From Hippasteria phrygiana (taxonomy: Eukaryota > Echinodermata > Asteroidea > Valvatida > Goniasteridae): a stretch of 64,000 nucleotides of DNA. Made by a program: the position numbers and the translations under genes. The notes beneath the pieces are model-generated. The model saw only the letters and a list, made by a program, of their open reading frames with translations. It was not told the DNA's origin and did not search any database. This document shows positions 47,372-57,057 of the stretch, one piece after another (within the stretch, counting starts at the first letter, position 1; each line of letters starts with the position of its first letter). The stretch spans positions 868,001-932,000 of the forward strand of contig JAZGUH010000409.1 of NCBI GenBank assembly GCA_037893225.1. Direction: 5' to 3'.

Positions 47372-47924
47372 TTATGCCAAAATAGATTAGTTACCACTGC
47401 TGTCGGGATGATGTTTTGAACGTGTGAACTTTAGGTCATTACATGTACATACAATAAAATGTTTAGCGTCCCGTCTTCTTCAAAACAATATAAGATGCCA
47501 GGCTTATTTTCCACGATGGCCGCTACCTGTTTTTTCCCAAATGGCTACCTGTTTTCCCACCGACAGTGGAGTCTACCAAAACGATAAAACGTGCAATAGA
47601 TCCCGGGGATGTTTTCTTCCACATTTGTATGTATTTGTTTGGAGGAGAAAAAACTTGCAGTCTATGAAAAGGAGCAGGCGGGACAGTAAACATGTTAATT
47701 TCGTTTTGACCCACACACAAGATTTTGAGTTGAATACTTTTGCGGTTTGTGTTTGCTGATATGGATAATTCAGTGCAGATTGTGCCACAAAAATTGAATG
47801 ACCATAATATGCCTGCGAGCCATTATTGATTATACATTGTAGTTGCCAAGGTGATTGATAACACAGACATACGGTATAGCCTCTTAAGGATGGATCTATT
47901 ACATATCATATTTAACAGTTTCTT

Positions 47925-48310
47925 TTAAAGGCAGTATACATCATTTGCTATTTTGCTGTAATTTTTAGAAATAAATGGATTTGGGGGTTAGTGTTACCTT
48001 GCTATAATGGTATTTTATAGCGTGCTAGCAAATACTCTATATCACTGACCTGTTCAAAGGTTTATGTGCATATAGATGCTCCAGTAGTCTGCTCCGTTTT
48101 GTCTATGGACAGGTAACCAATCAGGGAATTATCAGGTCAGGGAACTAGACTATTTCCAACAATGGTCGGCCGACAATCGTTGGAAAACGATATAAATTTC
48201 CACTCTTCTTGAAAACGGCAGCACACCAGGTGTCATGATTTCACAGGATGCTTGAGACTGCTATTTCCTACAGTCTAGTACGGTATTTCGTAATAATTCA
48301 GTAGTTTTTA
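47925..48310. mobile_element. TTAA element, GTACACTACATGTACC family, diverged copy
   Basis: Starts TTAAAGGCAGTATACATC and shares GATTTGGGGGTTAGT, GAAAACGATATAAATTTCCA and GCACACCAGGTG with the other copies. It has an extra 60-80 bp inside and no right end. Confidence 0.65.
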
Positions 48311-48335
48311 TGTTTGCAAATGTTGTATACTAAAC

Positions 48336-49266
48336 ACCTCACAAAAAATATCGAAACACTTAAATCAGACCCCATCATTTGAAAATTATAGCTGCGTAAT
48401 AGAAATGAATGGTCCCTTTCAATTCCCAGTTTTGTTACGAGCATTTTGACACCTCACACGTTATGATCTGACATCAATTACCGGAGTAATGACCATTTAA
48501 ATGATCAAAGGTCAAATTTTAGGGTGACAGTTAAGCCCATTCAGCCGAGTACTGCCTTTTTTCTTCGCGGAGAGCCAATGCTGTACCTCCCTTCAAAAGC
48601 GCGCCATTTTCGTGTGGCGCGGTCCACATTAAATGTCTTTTTTTTTTTTATTCGACTTGTGAACATTCAAACATACATAACTCTGGCAATTGATGTCGTA
48701 TCATAACAATTAACGTGTCAAAATGCTCGGGACAAAACTGGGAATTCAAAGTGACCATTTATTTTTGTTAGCTAGGCGTGTTGGCGAATTACAAACGGTA
48801 TGCAAATTAGGTCTTTAGACCGTCAAACGGTTTTTTAAACTATCGTTTGGGCCTCGCTTTCAGACCCCAAACGGTTTGCTTTTTTGTACCAGATTTAAGT
48901 GCCCAACAAAAGAGGCTGATTGCCTTTGGGGTTTTACCAAACAAAGGAGTGTCCTGCCTGCTGGACTTCAATGGCTGTGCCGCTGCTAATCTTCCAGGGT
49001 TAATTAACCCTGGTGGATTAGCAGTGGCACAGCCATTTAAGCGACCACTGTTATCACAATGGAGACTAATCCGATAAGTACTCCATTGTGCAGCCTATAT
49101 ACCAACCTCCAGACCGTGAGCGCTCAAGTGTATACTGTTTGGGCTGGGGATTAATACCGTTTGGGAACTCTCAATTAATTTGCATACCGTTTCTAAATCG
49201 CACTGACGCCATATATTTTTCAAATGATGGGGTCTGATTCAAGTGTTTCGATACTTTTTGTGAGGT
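48336..49266. mobile_element. 931-bp element with ACCTCACAAAAA termini
   Basis: Inverted ends of about 50 bp, ACCTCACAAAAAATATCG and CGATACTTTTTGTGAGGT, both including CCCCATCATTTGAAAA. It holds a second inverted pair around CCCAGTTTTGT/ACAAAACTGGG (48411-48480 with 48687-48760), several AAACGGTTT words and the hairpin 48970-49037. Confidence 0.8.
48970..49037. repeat. 34-bp-arm palindrome centred on TTAATTAA
   Basis: AATGGCTGTGCCGCTGCTAA and its complement flank CCAGGGTTAATTAACCCTGG; three mismatches. It could also be two TTAA ends joined. Confidence 0.85.
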
Positions 49267-50226
49267 ATTTACATTTAACAAGATGTGAGTCATGTGATAA
49301 GTTAATACTTATCGTGCTTGGTTATAGTGTGCCCCTCCTTTTTCCGGATATTGACTTGGCGAGATTTTAAAAAAATGACAAGAGGAAAAGTGGGGGCCAA
49401 TGACCTCAATGTTTAGCTTTTTATCTAAAAACAAAAGAGCAGACGACGTTCTACTTTTTTAACCAAAACAGTCGGATTCCATTATGCCTTGGCATCTATT
49501 TTGTGTTGAAAAGATATCGTTACCAGAGTAGTCGGCACCCTTGCTGTGCTTTGTGTGCTTTACTTCCCGTACAGGTGACCTGAGCTGCTTCTTGAAGAAA
49601 TCATAAATCGAGATAAAACATTAAAAAAAGAGGTTTCGGGGTTGAATTTTCATCAAAGATTTTTCCCAAACCGTTTGAGGGGTTATAACAATCAGGAATT
49701 TTTAAGAGGAATAGTATAAATTCATTTCCATTCATTCTTAGTTGCTTCGAAGCAATATAGGCTACATTCGATACCAACTTCGGCGCGCGCTTACACTGCC
49801 TGTTAGTGGTAGCCTTTTATTGCCATCTTGTGATTGGCTAGCGGAGATTCTGTTTACTTGCTGTAGGAGCTGCACAGTCGTCATGCACTGCATGCAAGGC
49901 AAAGACAATGCATGATCTCCATGGAGATCATGCACTGTCTTTGCGCGCTAGCGCCCCAAAGATGGTGGTATCGAGCAAAGATGGCGGTACACGCGGTATC
50001 CGATTCGCGAAAGGGCGTGTGACGTGAGCGGGTCAGCAAAGCATACGAGTTTTTGCAGTCACAACTCGAACTACCACGAAATAAGTTAAACGAAAAAAAT
50101 TAGAACAGTGAACCTTCAAAATAACCTTGAACTTCAGTCTAGAGAATTTCTTTTCCATGTGGCCATACAAAATATTATTTTTTTAACGATTAGTCGACGA
50201 CACATAACCGTTTCTTATTTCTGGGT
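49267..50226. other. Intergenic sequence with a 46-bp palindrome
   Basis: The palindrome at 49899-49944 (GCAAAGACAATGCATGATC..., one mismatch) lies between ATGCACTGCATGCA and GATGGTGG words. No gene found. Confidence 0.6.
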
Positions 50227-50390
50227 TTATGACTTCTGACTAGCGCCCACTCGAACAAAGATACTGACAATTTGGGAGACCGCCAACATAGGGCAAGATA
50301 GCTCAGTTGGTAGAGCGCCGGTACGGTAACCCGGATGTCGCAGGTTCGAATCCCGCTCGTGCCAGTTTCTTTGTTCACTTTGAAAACGTT
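50227..50390 (+). mobile_element. tRNA-derived SINE, best copy
   Basis: A leader ATGACTTCTGACTAGCGCCC is followed by a tRNA-like body at 50292-50364. This has a near-complete acceptor stem, box A TAGCTCAGTTGGTAGAGC and box B GGTTCGAATCC. The anticodon loop would read GGT (Thr) but has C at position 33, and stem mismatches argue against a functional tRNA. The tail is TTTCTTTGTTCACTTTGAAAA. Same family as 20414 and 33890-34420. Confidence 0.8.
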
Positions 50391-51204
50391 TCTTATTTTG
50401 TCAATACGCGATCAACACGTGGTCTGAACATGGTGTAAGACATGCGTCACGCAGAATACAGTAAAAGTATCCGGCTATATATATCCATGGTTATAGTCTG
50501 GTGTCTGTTATATTTTTATATACAAAATTAATGCCCAGGCAAGGTGATGTCCGACTATTTTTCACAGACTTTTAGGACGTCGTCTGCTCTTTTTCTTGTT
50601 AATTTCTAGATCAGATTTTTAAGTCAAGGGCTAAAAATTTAGCTTAACATCAATTTTCGAAATCAGCACCACCATCACACTACGAGCTTCTATCTTTAAA
50701 AAAATGCCTCTGCTAGTAATTAAGCGAGCACTTTTCGCCAAATCTCGCCTAGAATAATAGCCCCCCCCCCCCCCCCCCCCCCCTTCCACCTCCAGATTAC
50801 CAGATTACTGCTTGCAGTGATCAGTGCCTTTCTTTGCACTTCGTTAGTTGTCCAGTATGGATGCAAATGGTGCTCGACCTGCACTCAACATTTTCATGTA
50901 GCCTAACACTCGAATTATTAACATCGACGCTATGATATTTAATTTTAGCAATAAATTACGCAGTGAAATGATCAGCAATAAATATAATTGATTTGAAAAT
51001 GGTTGTTGCGTAAGTTCTGTATTTCGGACTCCGTTTTCATATCGTGATGCAGGCGTCTTTTTTGTTTGTGTAAATGATATTTGAATTTCACGCTCTATAT
51101 CGCTTTTTATGTTGAGTGTGTTTTGGGTTTTCAGTTCAGTTTATGCTTCATATATTTTCTTCAGCGTTCAACAGCCTTCATAAACTTTATAAACACGCCG
51201 AGTA
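50391..51204. other. Intergenic sequence with a C23 tract
   Basis: C run at 50761-50783. No gene. Confidence 0.5.
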
Positions 51205-51930
51205 AAATTTGGACTTTTTTGACTTTCCTGATAGTTTAAATAACCTTTTAATCGATGGAGACTAGTTTGCAAACCGAGAGGGATTTTCTATTTAAAAAAA
51301 AGGGTTGTTTAATATTTTGAACTATTTATCCTGTTTCGCGAAAGCTCATTATATATGTAAATGTTGTACGTGACCCCGTGACGTACTCGTGTCGAGTCGG
51401 TTGAAACTAACCAAACACTATATCGCGTATATCTGTATATCGCTCATGCACGTACGTACGTGGAGTTGATGCTGCTGGAAGATTTTTTGTCGACATAACT
51501 CCTCCGCTTTCCCGTTTATTTTGTCTAATTTTGATATTATTTCAGTATACCTCGATCGTGTGTAGTTGGGGGTTGCATGAGGAACAGCGACAAAAATCCC
51601 AGTGCTGAATGGAGTTCAAAGACGACAGGGTCCGCTTTGTAGACAATACAGGATCTGATTTTCGGCTGTCGAAATGGTCGAAAATATGTGCAGAACATTT
51701 CGCCAAAGACTGTATTGTTGATAGTGTTAGTATGAAAATCCAGTTGGGTTGAAAGGCACAATTCCGTTTGAAGGCTGGAGCCATTCCAAGGCTCTAAAGG
51801 CACCGAGCATTCCAACCCTGTCCCGTACTCACGCGCCCCAGACCACGACGACGACGACGACGTTCCCTGCGGTTGCCAGCTCAAGCAGCCAGAGCCCCTT
51901 CCTCCCTGCCCACGCTCGCTTGACTCAACA
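51205..51930 (+). pseudogene. THAP-domain first exon plus upstream region, copy 2 (broken)
   Basis: Inverted copy of 12566-13345. The start codon is ATA instead of ATG (51547). PRSCVVGGC, then NPSAEWSSK, run to an early stop; KWSKICAEHFAKDC appears in another frame and KAGAIPRL in a further one. The Ser/Thr-rich tail contains a (ACG)n run not seen in copy 1. Both copies are broken at different places, so decay followed duplication or both descend from a decayed repeat. It ends about 57 bp before the MULE-like element at 51988. Confidence 0.75.
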
Positions 51931-52090
51931 TTCCGCGTGCGGGAGGCGGCCGCGCACATCGAGAAAGCATGTACACGTGCCGTAAATTAGTCTTGGTTCC
52001 AAGACGTCCTGATCCTAGCGGTGCGACGTATAGCGCGCACGGCCGGCCAAAAGCGCCCTCTTGTTACACACACACGCCACCGCCAAATTG

Positions 52091-52150
52091 GACTGGTTCC
52101 CGGTCCGCATATAATATCCGAAGGACAATGTAGGGACCGGGAACCAGTCT
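52091..52150. mobile_element. Short TIR element, AGACTGG family, in a TIR
   Basis: GACTGGTTCCCGGTCC...GGACCGGGAACCAGTC, 60 bp, inserted in the left TIR of the outer element. GCCAAAT occurs on both sides, while the intact TIR has it once, so it is a 7-bp target duplication. Confidence 0.8.
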
Positions 52151-52368
52151 ACAGCCAAATCGCTAAGACCGTCTTAGTTCAAGACGACGACAGTGATCGA
52201 TAATGGATCGTGTAGCGTCGCCATTCGTTCCATGCAGTGCGCCCTCTGACGGTACGATTAGAATAACTCATGGGCTCGCACTATCGTCTTGGGAATCCTG
52301 CAAAATGTGGGCGCGGCTGTAATATGCAAATAAGTTTGTTGTGTTAATATTCATAACCTTCGAACAAC

Positions 52369-52455
52369 ATGGCGCGTCAAGCAGTCGGCGACCCCATGAC
52401 ATCATACGCGGCGATAGGTTTGTGGGAAGAAATTGAAGATCGTATTTATACTTGA
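52369..52455 (+). other. Candidate captured first exon / short ORF
   Basis: An ATG in strong context (CAACATGG) opens MARQAVGDPMTSYAAIGLWE and ends after 28 codons. It follows the left arm of the 3.4-kb element in CpG-rich sequence, the position where other elements here hold gene first exons. The peptide is not recognised. Confidence 0.25.
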
Positions 52456-53319
52456 GCCGAGTAGTTTTATACTAAGATCTTTGGAAGGGAACATAAACAT
52501 GCAAAACATATTTCTCTGTTAAATAAACGTGACACTGATGGTTTTATTGGGGATATCGTTGGGGATTATACTTCTGCATCACATGTGTGATTCATGTCAC
52601 AAGTAATACTCAAAAGCACTGTCGAGAATCACGGACGCATTTTTCAAAGTGAAATTCGTACTCTGAAATTAAGTTGAATATATGGTTTATGATGGTTTTA
52701 AATATCCCTATTTCCATTCATATTTGCCCCAACCACTCTTTCCTACGTATTTGCCCCAACCTCTCTAACTGGATGTAAGATTCGCCACGAGTAGCCTAGC
52801 TCGTACCCGATTGTACTGAGACATAATTCAAGGCTCCCGGACTGCAAGAATTCCCGTCCTCGATCGGCTGCTAAAAAGGGCCTCGGGGGCTTGCTAAAAA
52901 CAAACGAATTAATACTGGCCCTGAGCGTCCTTCTTCAGCACCTCGTCGGTCAGGCTTTATCCAAAGCCAACTTGAGAGGTTTTGTCATGTATGATACTTC
53001 TTGGCTGCGACTAGTCTTGGTTCCAAGACGTTCTTAGCGGTGCGACGTATAGCGCGCACGGCCGGCCGACAGCGCCCTCTCGCTACACACACACACGCCA
53101 AGGCCAAATCGCTAAGACCGTCTTGGGAATTTCGCAAGTTCTGCTCGCGAAATCGCGAGCAAAACTGTGTGGCATTTGCATGCGCGTGTGACGTAGCTGC
53201 ATTATCGCATGTAAATAGCCAACACTCACTAGTCTAGTTTCTGTACTCACGTCGGGTTTACGTGTACGTACGTATGAACGTGCAGCGCAGTACCAAGCCA
53301 TTCGTTGTTTGTTGGAAAA

Positions 53320-53755
53320 ATGTCTGACCGTTTCGACCAAGCGATCGATTTTACAGCAAAAAAACTGGGCTTTGGAAAGCTAAAAAGTCATCAGATCAGT
53401 GCCATTCATCAATTTGTACGTGGACATGATTTGTTTGTTAATTTACCAACGGGATTTGGCAAGAGTGTAATTTTTCAAGCTGCTCCATTGGTCTTAGATT
53501 TCTTGAACGAAGCATGGAGGTGTTTCCTACCTCCATGAACGAAGTAACCGAATGCAAACAGGAGAAAGCGCTGATTATTGTCGTCGTGGCATTGAAAGCT
53601 CTGGCCGTTGATCAGTTACATCGTGCTGAACATCTGGGACTGAAATTGGCAGAGATAACGTCTGATATTCCATATCACATTTTTGAAACAATCCGAAGAT
53701 TTCTCAATCCTGTTTGCCAGTCCAGAATCACTCTGCTCAGAACGTTAACTGACTA
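53320..53755 (+). pseudogene. RecQ-like helicase first exon, copy 1 (frameshifted)
   Basis: N-terminal part of a RecQ-family DNA helicase. Residues 17-29 (GFGKLKSHQISAI) are the RecQ motif 0 with its conserved Gln, and residues 43-49 (PTGFGKS) the Walker A loop. ALKALAVDQL after the first break resembles motif Ia (SPLxALMxDQ). The frame is broken by a 32-bp palindromic insertion/duplication at 53513-53544 and again near 53690. Helicase motifs II-VI, the zinc-binding and HRDC regions are absent. The exon ends at a donor-like ACTA|GTAAGT (53755/53756), so a single genomic exon with its intron start was copied. It is cargo of the MULE-like element 53012-54587; the sister is at 56417-56846. Confidence 0.8.
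53505..53544. repeat. 24-bp hairpin between 8-bp direct repeats
   Basis: GAACGAAG occurs at 53505-53512 and 53537-53544 around CATGGAGGTGTTTCCTACCT..., a perfect 9-base-arm hairpin. An 8-bp duplication around a palindrome looks like a hAT-type excision footprint or a minimal insertion. The sister RecQ copy has GAACGAAACGAAG at this place. Confidence 0.85.
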
Positions 53756-53910
53756 GTAAGTTATTACTTAAACATGAGTTTCCTCCAGTGCGCAAGCGCG
53801 ATTATTCGTTTGACCCGCCAGTTAAATTATGCATAAGCAGGTCGCGCGCGCTCCCTTGCGAAATGCCCAAGACGTTCTTAGCGATTTGGCCTTGGCGTGT
53901 GATCGTGTGT

Positions 53911-54340
53911 GTGTGTGTGTACGTGCACGCAATATATCTCCGAGGACAAGAGAAGAAAGGAGACACAAAGAATCCTTTCAGTCCTCGAACGTAGAGTCTT
54001 TTGTTGAAATCGGTCCTCGAACGTAAGGATATGTGCTTAGTCTATGGGGTTTGGCTATATCAAGGGAACAAAAGGAAACACAAAGCTTCGTCCTCGGACG
54101 TAGTAGGGAAGTACGACTGTGTGTGTGTGTACGTGCAAGCAATATATCTCCGAGGACAAGAGAAGAAAGGAAACACAAAGAATCCTTTCAGTCCTCGAAC
54201 GTAGAGTCTTTTGTTGAAATCGGTCCTCGAACGTAAGGATACGTGCTTAGTCTATGGGGTTTGGCTATATCAAGGGAACAAAAGGAAACACAAAGCTTCG
54301 TCCTCGGACGTAGTAGGGAAGTACGACTGTGTGTGTGTGT
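53911..54340 (+). repeat. GTCCTCG word-iterated units, tandem pair
   Basis: Two consecutive units of about 212 bp, almost identical. Each starts with a (TG)n run and TATATCTCCGAGGACAAG, and holds CAGTCCTCGAACGTAG, GGTCCTCGAACGTAAGG and CGTCCTCGGACGTAG. They are inserted within the right TIR of the MULE-like element. Confidence 0.85.
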
Positions 54341-54535
54341 GTGTGAGTTTGTATATGCCGGCAATCGTGGACCTAGGACAAAAGAATTCGAGCGTAGACA
54401 AAGGGTCCACGTTTGACCTAACGTCCACGATTGAAAATCGTGTACAAAACCAATGGGAGGCCTTACGAAAAAGTTAAGAGTATAAACAAAAGAGGAACAA
54501 TAGGAGGTCCACGATTGCACCCGTTTACATGACTG
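54341..54535 (+). repeat. GTCCACG word-iterated unit
   Basis: Same layout as the preceding units but with the word changed: CGTGGACCTAGGACAAAAG, GGGTCCACGTTTGACC, ACGTCCACGATTG, AGGTCCACGATTG. It shares AGAGGAACAATAGGA with 17010-17165. Confidence 0.7.
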
Positions 54536-54791
54536 CCGTGCGCGCTGTACGTCGCACCGCGCTAAGGACGTCTTGGAACCAAGACTAGGCTGCGACGAGT
54601 GATTTGGAAATTGGAGGCTCGAGCTCGGTGACGTGACACAGTATGGCTCGCCGGGCCATGCATGTTTACATTTTAGCCCTAGATCCCGGGACCCGTTAAT
54701 ATATTCAGGTCATCACATAATTCATATGCATGTTCGTTTTGGAATCGCTGATTGGCTCCCTAGGAAAGCCTAGGGAGAAATAAAGAAAAAG

Positions 54792-55401
54792 TTAAAGGTA
54801 CACATTGCTTTGGATTTTGCGATTTGGGCTATAAAACTGAAATGGATATAGTTGGGAAGCGTTTTTTAAAGTAGAATATAAAGATTCACATAACTATCCC
54901 TTCAAATTGCGTGGTTTTTGTTTAATTTCGTGACAAATAACGGTCCGCCATTTTGTAGAACCAAATTTTTGACTCCACAAAATGGCGGACTGTGTTCACC
55001 AGTCGTATTTCCAGTCGCATCTGGTTGAAGTACGTTCTGTTGATCCATTTTGATGTACTGTGGCACGGCGCGCAGCACTGGCGATATATGTTGAGAGGTA
55101 GAGAATTGTACCTGGCGATCATCTGATAGGTTCACAAGGCCACTGGCTGTGGCGCCAGCCTAAAGACTCTTACAGCGTATTTTGCGCATTATTTAGACGG
55201 TGGTATTTAGTACTGGAAATAAGTCTATCTATCGCGGGTCAGATGTCAGGGGTAAGCGGCCAATGTTTTTGTTTCGTAATCACTAATCACTAATTGCAAC
55301 ACATTATACGTGTTTTTTTGCATGAACAACTCTTATAAAAGATAAGGAACATTTCCAAACAGTAAAATTTCATGACATTTGAAGGCAATGTGTCCCTTTA
55401 A
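54792..55401. mobile_element. TTAA-AGGGACACATTGCC element, copy 2
   Basis: 610 bp, inverted copy of 14872-15488, with TTAA at both edges and ends AGGTACACATTGC / GCAATGTGTCCCT. It keeps the TCCGCCATTTTGTAG inverted repeat. It sits inside the 3.4-kb element, between the inner MULE and its right arm. Confidence 0.85.
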
Positions 55402-55681
55402 ACCGCTGATGCAGGATTCCCAAGACGACAGTGCGAGCCCATGAGTTGGTCTAATCGTACCGTCAGAGGGCGCACTGCACGGAACGAATACACGCGACGC
55501 TACACGATCCATTATCGATCACTGTCGTCTTGAATTAAGACTAAGACCGTCTTGGTTATTTCGCAAGTTAAACTGTGTGGCATTTGCATGCGCGTGTGAC
55601 GTAGCTGCATTATTGCATGTAAATCGCAAATACTCACTAGTCTAGTTTCTGTACTCACGTCGGGTGTACGTGTCCGTACGT

Positions 55682-56342
55682 TACCCCTAGAACTATGGGG
55701 CTCCTACCAGTACCAGAGCCCCATAGAAAGAAGCCCAATTTTCCCTTAGGCTACTGCAGCAAGAATAAGAACACAATTTTCAAGCACTGTGTTTACACTG
55801 TGCACACAAAAACCGCTGAAAAGTTTACCCCAGAAATCTGTCTGTTGCTTACTTTACATCCTCAACTTGTGTGCACCAAGCAAAGGATCGATCGAATTTC
55901 AGAAAAAAAAGGTGAACAAATCTTTGTAAGTTTCAGACTGAAGCAATATGAATTTACAAGAAGCAACAAGACCAAGTACAAAGGTCAGGCATGGGCCAAT
56001 CACTTCATAGGGCTGTTGATTATTCATGATTAATCTCAACATATTGCTTCTTGAGATTCAAAATGCTTCAGTTTGGAACAGGGATTTTTTCACTTTTTTT
56101 TTCTAAAACTGGGACAGATTCGACCGATCCTTTGCTTGGTGCACACAAGGAGAGGATGTAAATTAAGCAACAGACAGATTTTTGGGGTAAACTTTGCAGC
56201 AGTTTTTGTGTGCACAGTGTAAACACATTGCATGAAAATTGTGTTCTATATTCTTGCTGTAGTAGCCTATGTGAAAATTGGGCTTCTTTCTATGGGGCTC
56301 TGTGGTACATGGTAGGAGCCTCATAGTCAAGTTCTAGGGGTA
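55682..56342. mobile_element. Foldback element with 9-bp TSD (TACCCCTAGAAC)
   Basis: 661 bp, ends TACCCCTAGAAC and GTTCTAGGGGTA, arms of about 300 bp covering most of the element. It is flanked by TCCGTACGT on both sides, a perfect 9-bp duplication. It is inserted in the region just upstream of the second RecQ exon; the sister element lacks it. An open frame across the left arm has no domain. Confidence 0.85.
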
Positions 56343-56416
56343 TCCGTACGTGTGTACGTGCAGCCTTCCTTCCTGGTGCAGCGCAGTCCAAGCCATTCGT
56401 AGTTTGTGTGAAAAAA

Positions 56417-56846
56417 ATGTCTGATCACGTGGACAAAGCGATGGATTTTACAGCAAAAAACTCGGCTTTGGAAAGCTAAAAAGTCATCAGATCAGTGTCA
56501 TTCATCAATGTGTACGTGCCCATGATTTATTTGTTAATTTACCAACGGGATTTGGCAAGAGTGTAATTTTTCAAGCTGCTCCATTTCCTGAACCATAGCT
56601 ATGCTTGAACGAAACGAAGTAACCGAATGCAAACAGGAGAAAGCGCTGGTTATTGTCGTCGTGCCATTATGAAAGCCCTGGCCGTTGAGCAGTTACACTG
56701 TGCTGATCTGAACATCTGGGACTGATGTCGGCAGAGATAGGCCTAACGTCTGATATTCCAGATCGCATTTTGGAACAATCCGAAGAGTTCTCAATCCTGT
56801 TTGCCAGTCAGTCCAGAACCACTCTGCTCAGAACGTTAACTGACTA
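56417..56846 (+). pseudogene. RecQ-like helicase first exon, copy 2 (broken)
   Basis: Aligns to 53320-53755 and ends at the same ACTA|GTAAGT. It opens MSDHVDKAMDFTAKN, then loses one base and stops. LFVNLPTGFGKSVIFQAA persists in another frame, so the Walker A loop is intact at DNA level. The end preserves ILEQSEEFSILFAS, a RecQ-like motif Ib region that is shifted out of frame in copy 1. It is cargo of the outer element 51988-57057. Confidence 0.75.
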
Positions 56847-57057
56847 GTAAGTTATTACTAAAACATGAGTTTCCTCCAGTGCGCAAGCGCGATTATTCGT
56901 TTGACCCGCCTGTTAAATTATGCATATGCGAAATAGCCAAGACGTTGTAAGCGATTTGGCCTTGGCGTGTCAGTAAGTGTGTTGCTAGAGGGCGATGTCG
57001 GCCGGCCGTGCGCGCTATACGTCGCACCGCTATAAGGACGTCTTGGAACCAAGACTA

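Larger units (their letters stand above)
53012..54587. mobile_element. MULE-like element with perfect 9-bp TSD carrying RecQ exon
   Basis: Starts TAGTCTTGGTTCCAAGACG and ends with its exact complement. It is flanked by GGCTGCGAC at 53003-53011 and 54588-54596, a perfect 9-bp target duplication typical of Mutator-like elements. TIRs of about 115 bp match those of 51988-57057; the right one is split by the tandem GTCCTCG units and the GTCCACG unit (53911-54535). The cargo is the RecQ-like exon at 53320-53755. No MULE transposase is present. Confidence 0.85.
52174..55540. mobile_element. 3.4-kb element with CAAGACGACAGTGATCG inverted ends
   Basis: Inverted repeats of about 130 bp at 52174-52305 and 55411-55540 share GTGATCGATAATGGATCGTG, GCGCCCTCTGACGGTACG and ACTCATGGGCTCGCACT. 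It is flanked by CTAAGACCGTC on both sides; the sister element has this once. That is an 11-bp duplication, or 5 bp (ACCGT) if the termini are CTTAG/CTAAG. It contains the MULE-like element 53012-54587 and the TTAA element 54792-55401. Confidence 0.8.
51988..57057. mobile_element. Outer MULE-like element carrying RecQ exon, heavily nested
   Basis: Inverted ends TAGTCTTGGTTCCAAGACG at 51988 and its complement at 57057; TIRs extend about 115 bp inward through GGTGCGACGTATAGCGCGC and GCCAAGGCCAAATCGC. Removing the insertions 52091-52150, 52174-55540 and 55682-56342 leaves an element of about 1 kb. It is of the same family as 53012-54587 and carries the second RecQ exon. Left flank GCCGTAAAT and right flank ACCG-GTATCG-TAAAT suggest a 9-bp duplication disturbed by a 6-bp insertion; this is weak. 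Confidence 0.75.

Noticed and set aside
50292..50364. A functional tRNA-Thr gene
   Set aside because: Boxes A and B are good, but C33, acceptor and anticodon stem mismatches, and the SINE leader and tail shared with other copies show a tRNA-derived SINE.
54001..54236. Repeated open frames of 65-67 residues
   Set aside because: They are tandem copies of the GTCCTCG unit read in several frames with equal openness; no coding signature.
55695..56033. 112-residue open frame
   Set aside because: Lies wholly in one arm of the 661-bp foldback element and matches no family I recognise.
51988..57057. Perfect 9-bp TSD for the outer element
   Set aside because: Left GCCGTAAAT and right ACCGGTATCGTAAAT agree only if a 6-bp insertion is assumed, so it is not claimed as established.
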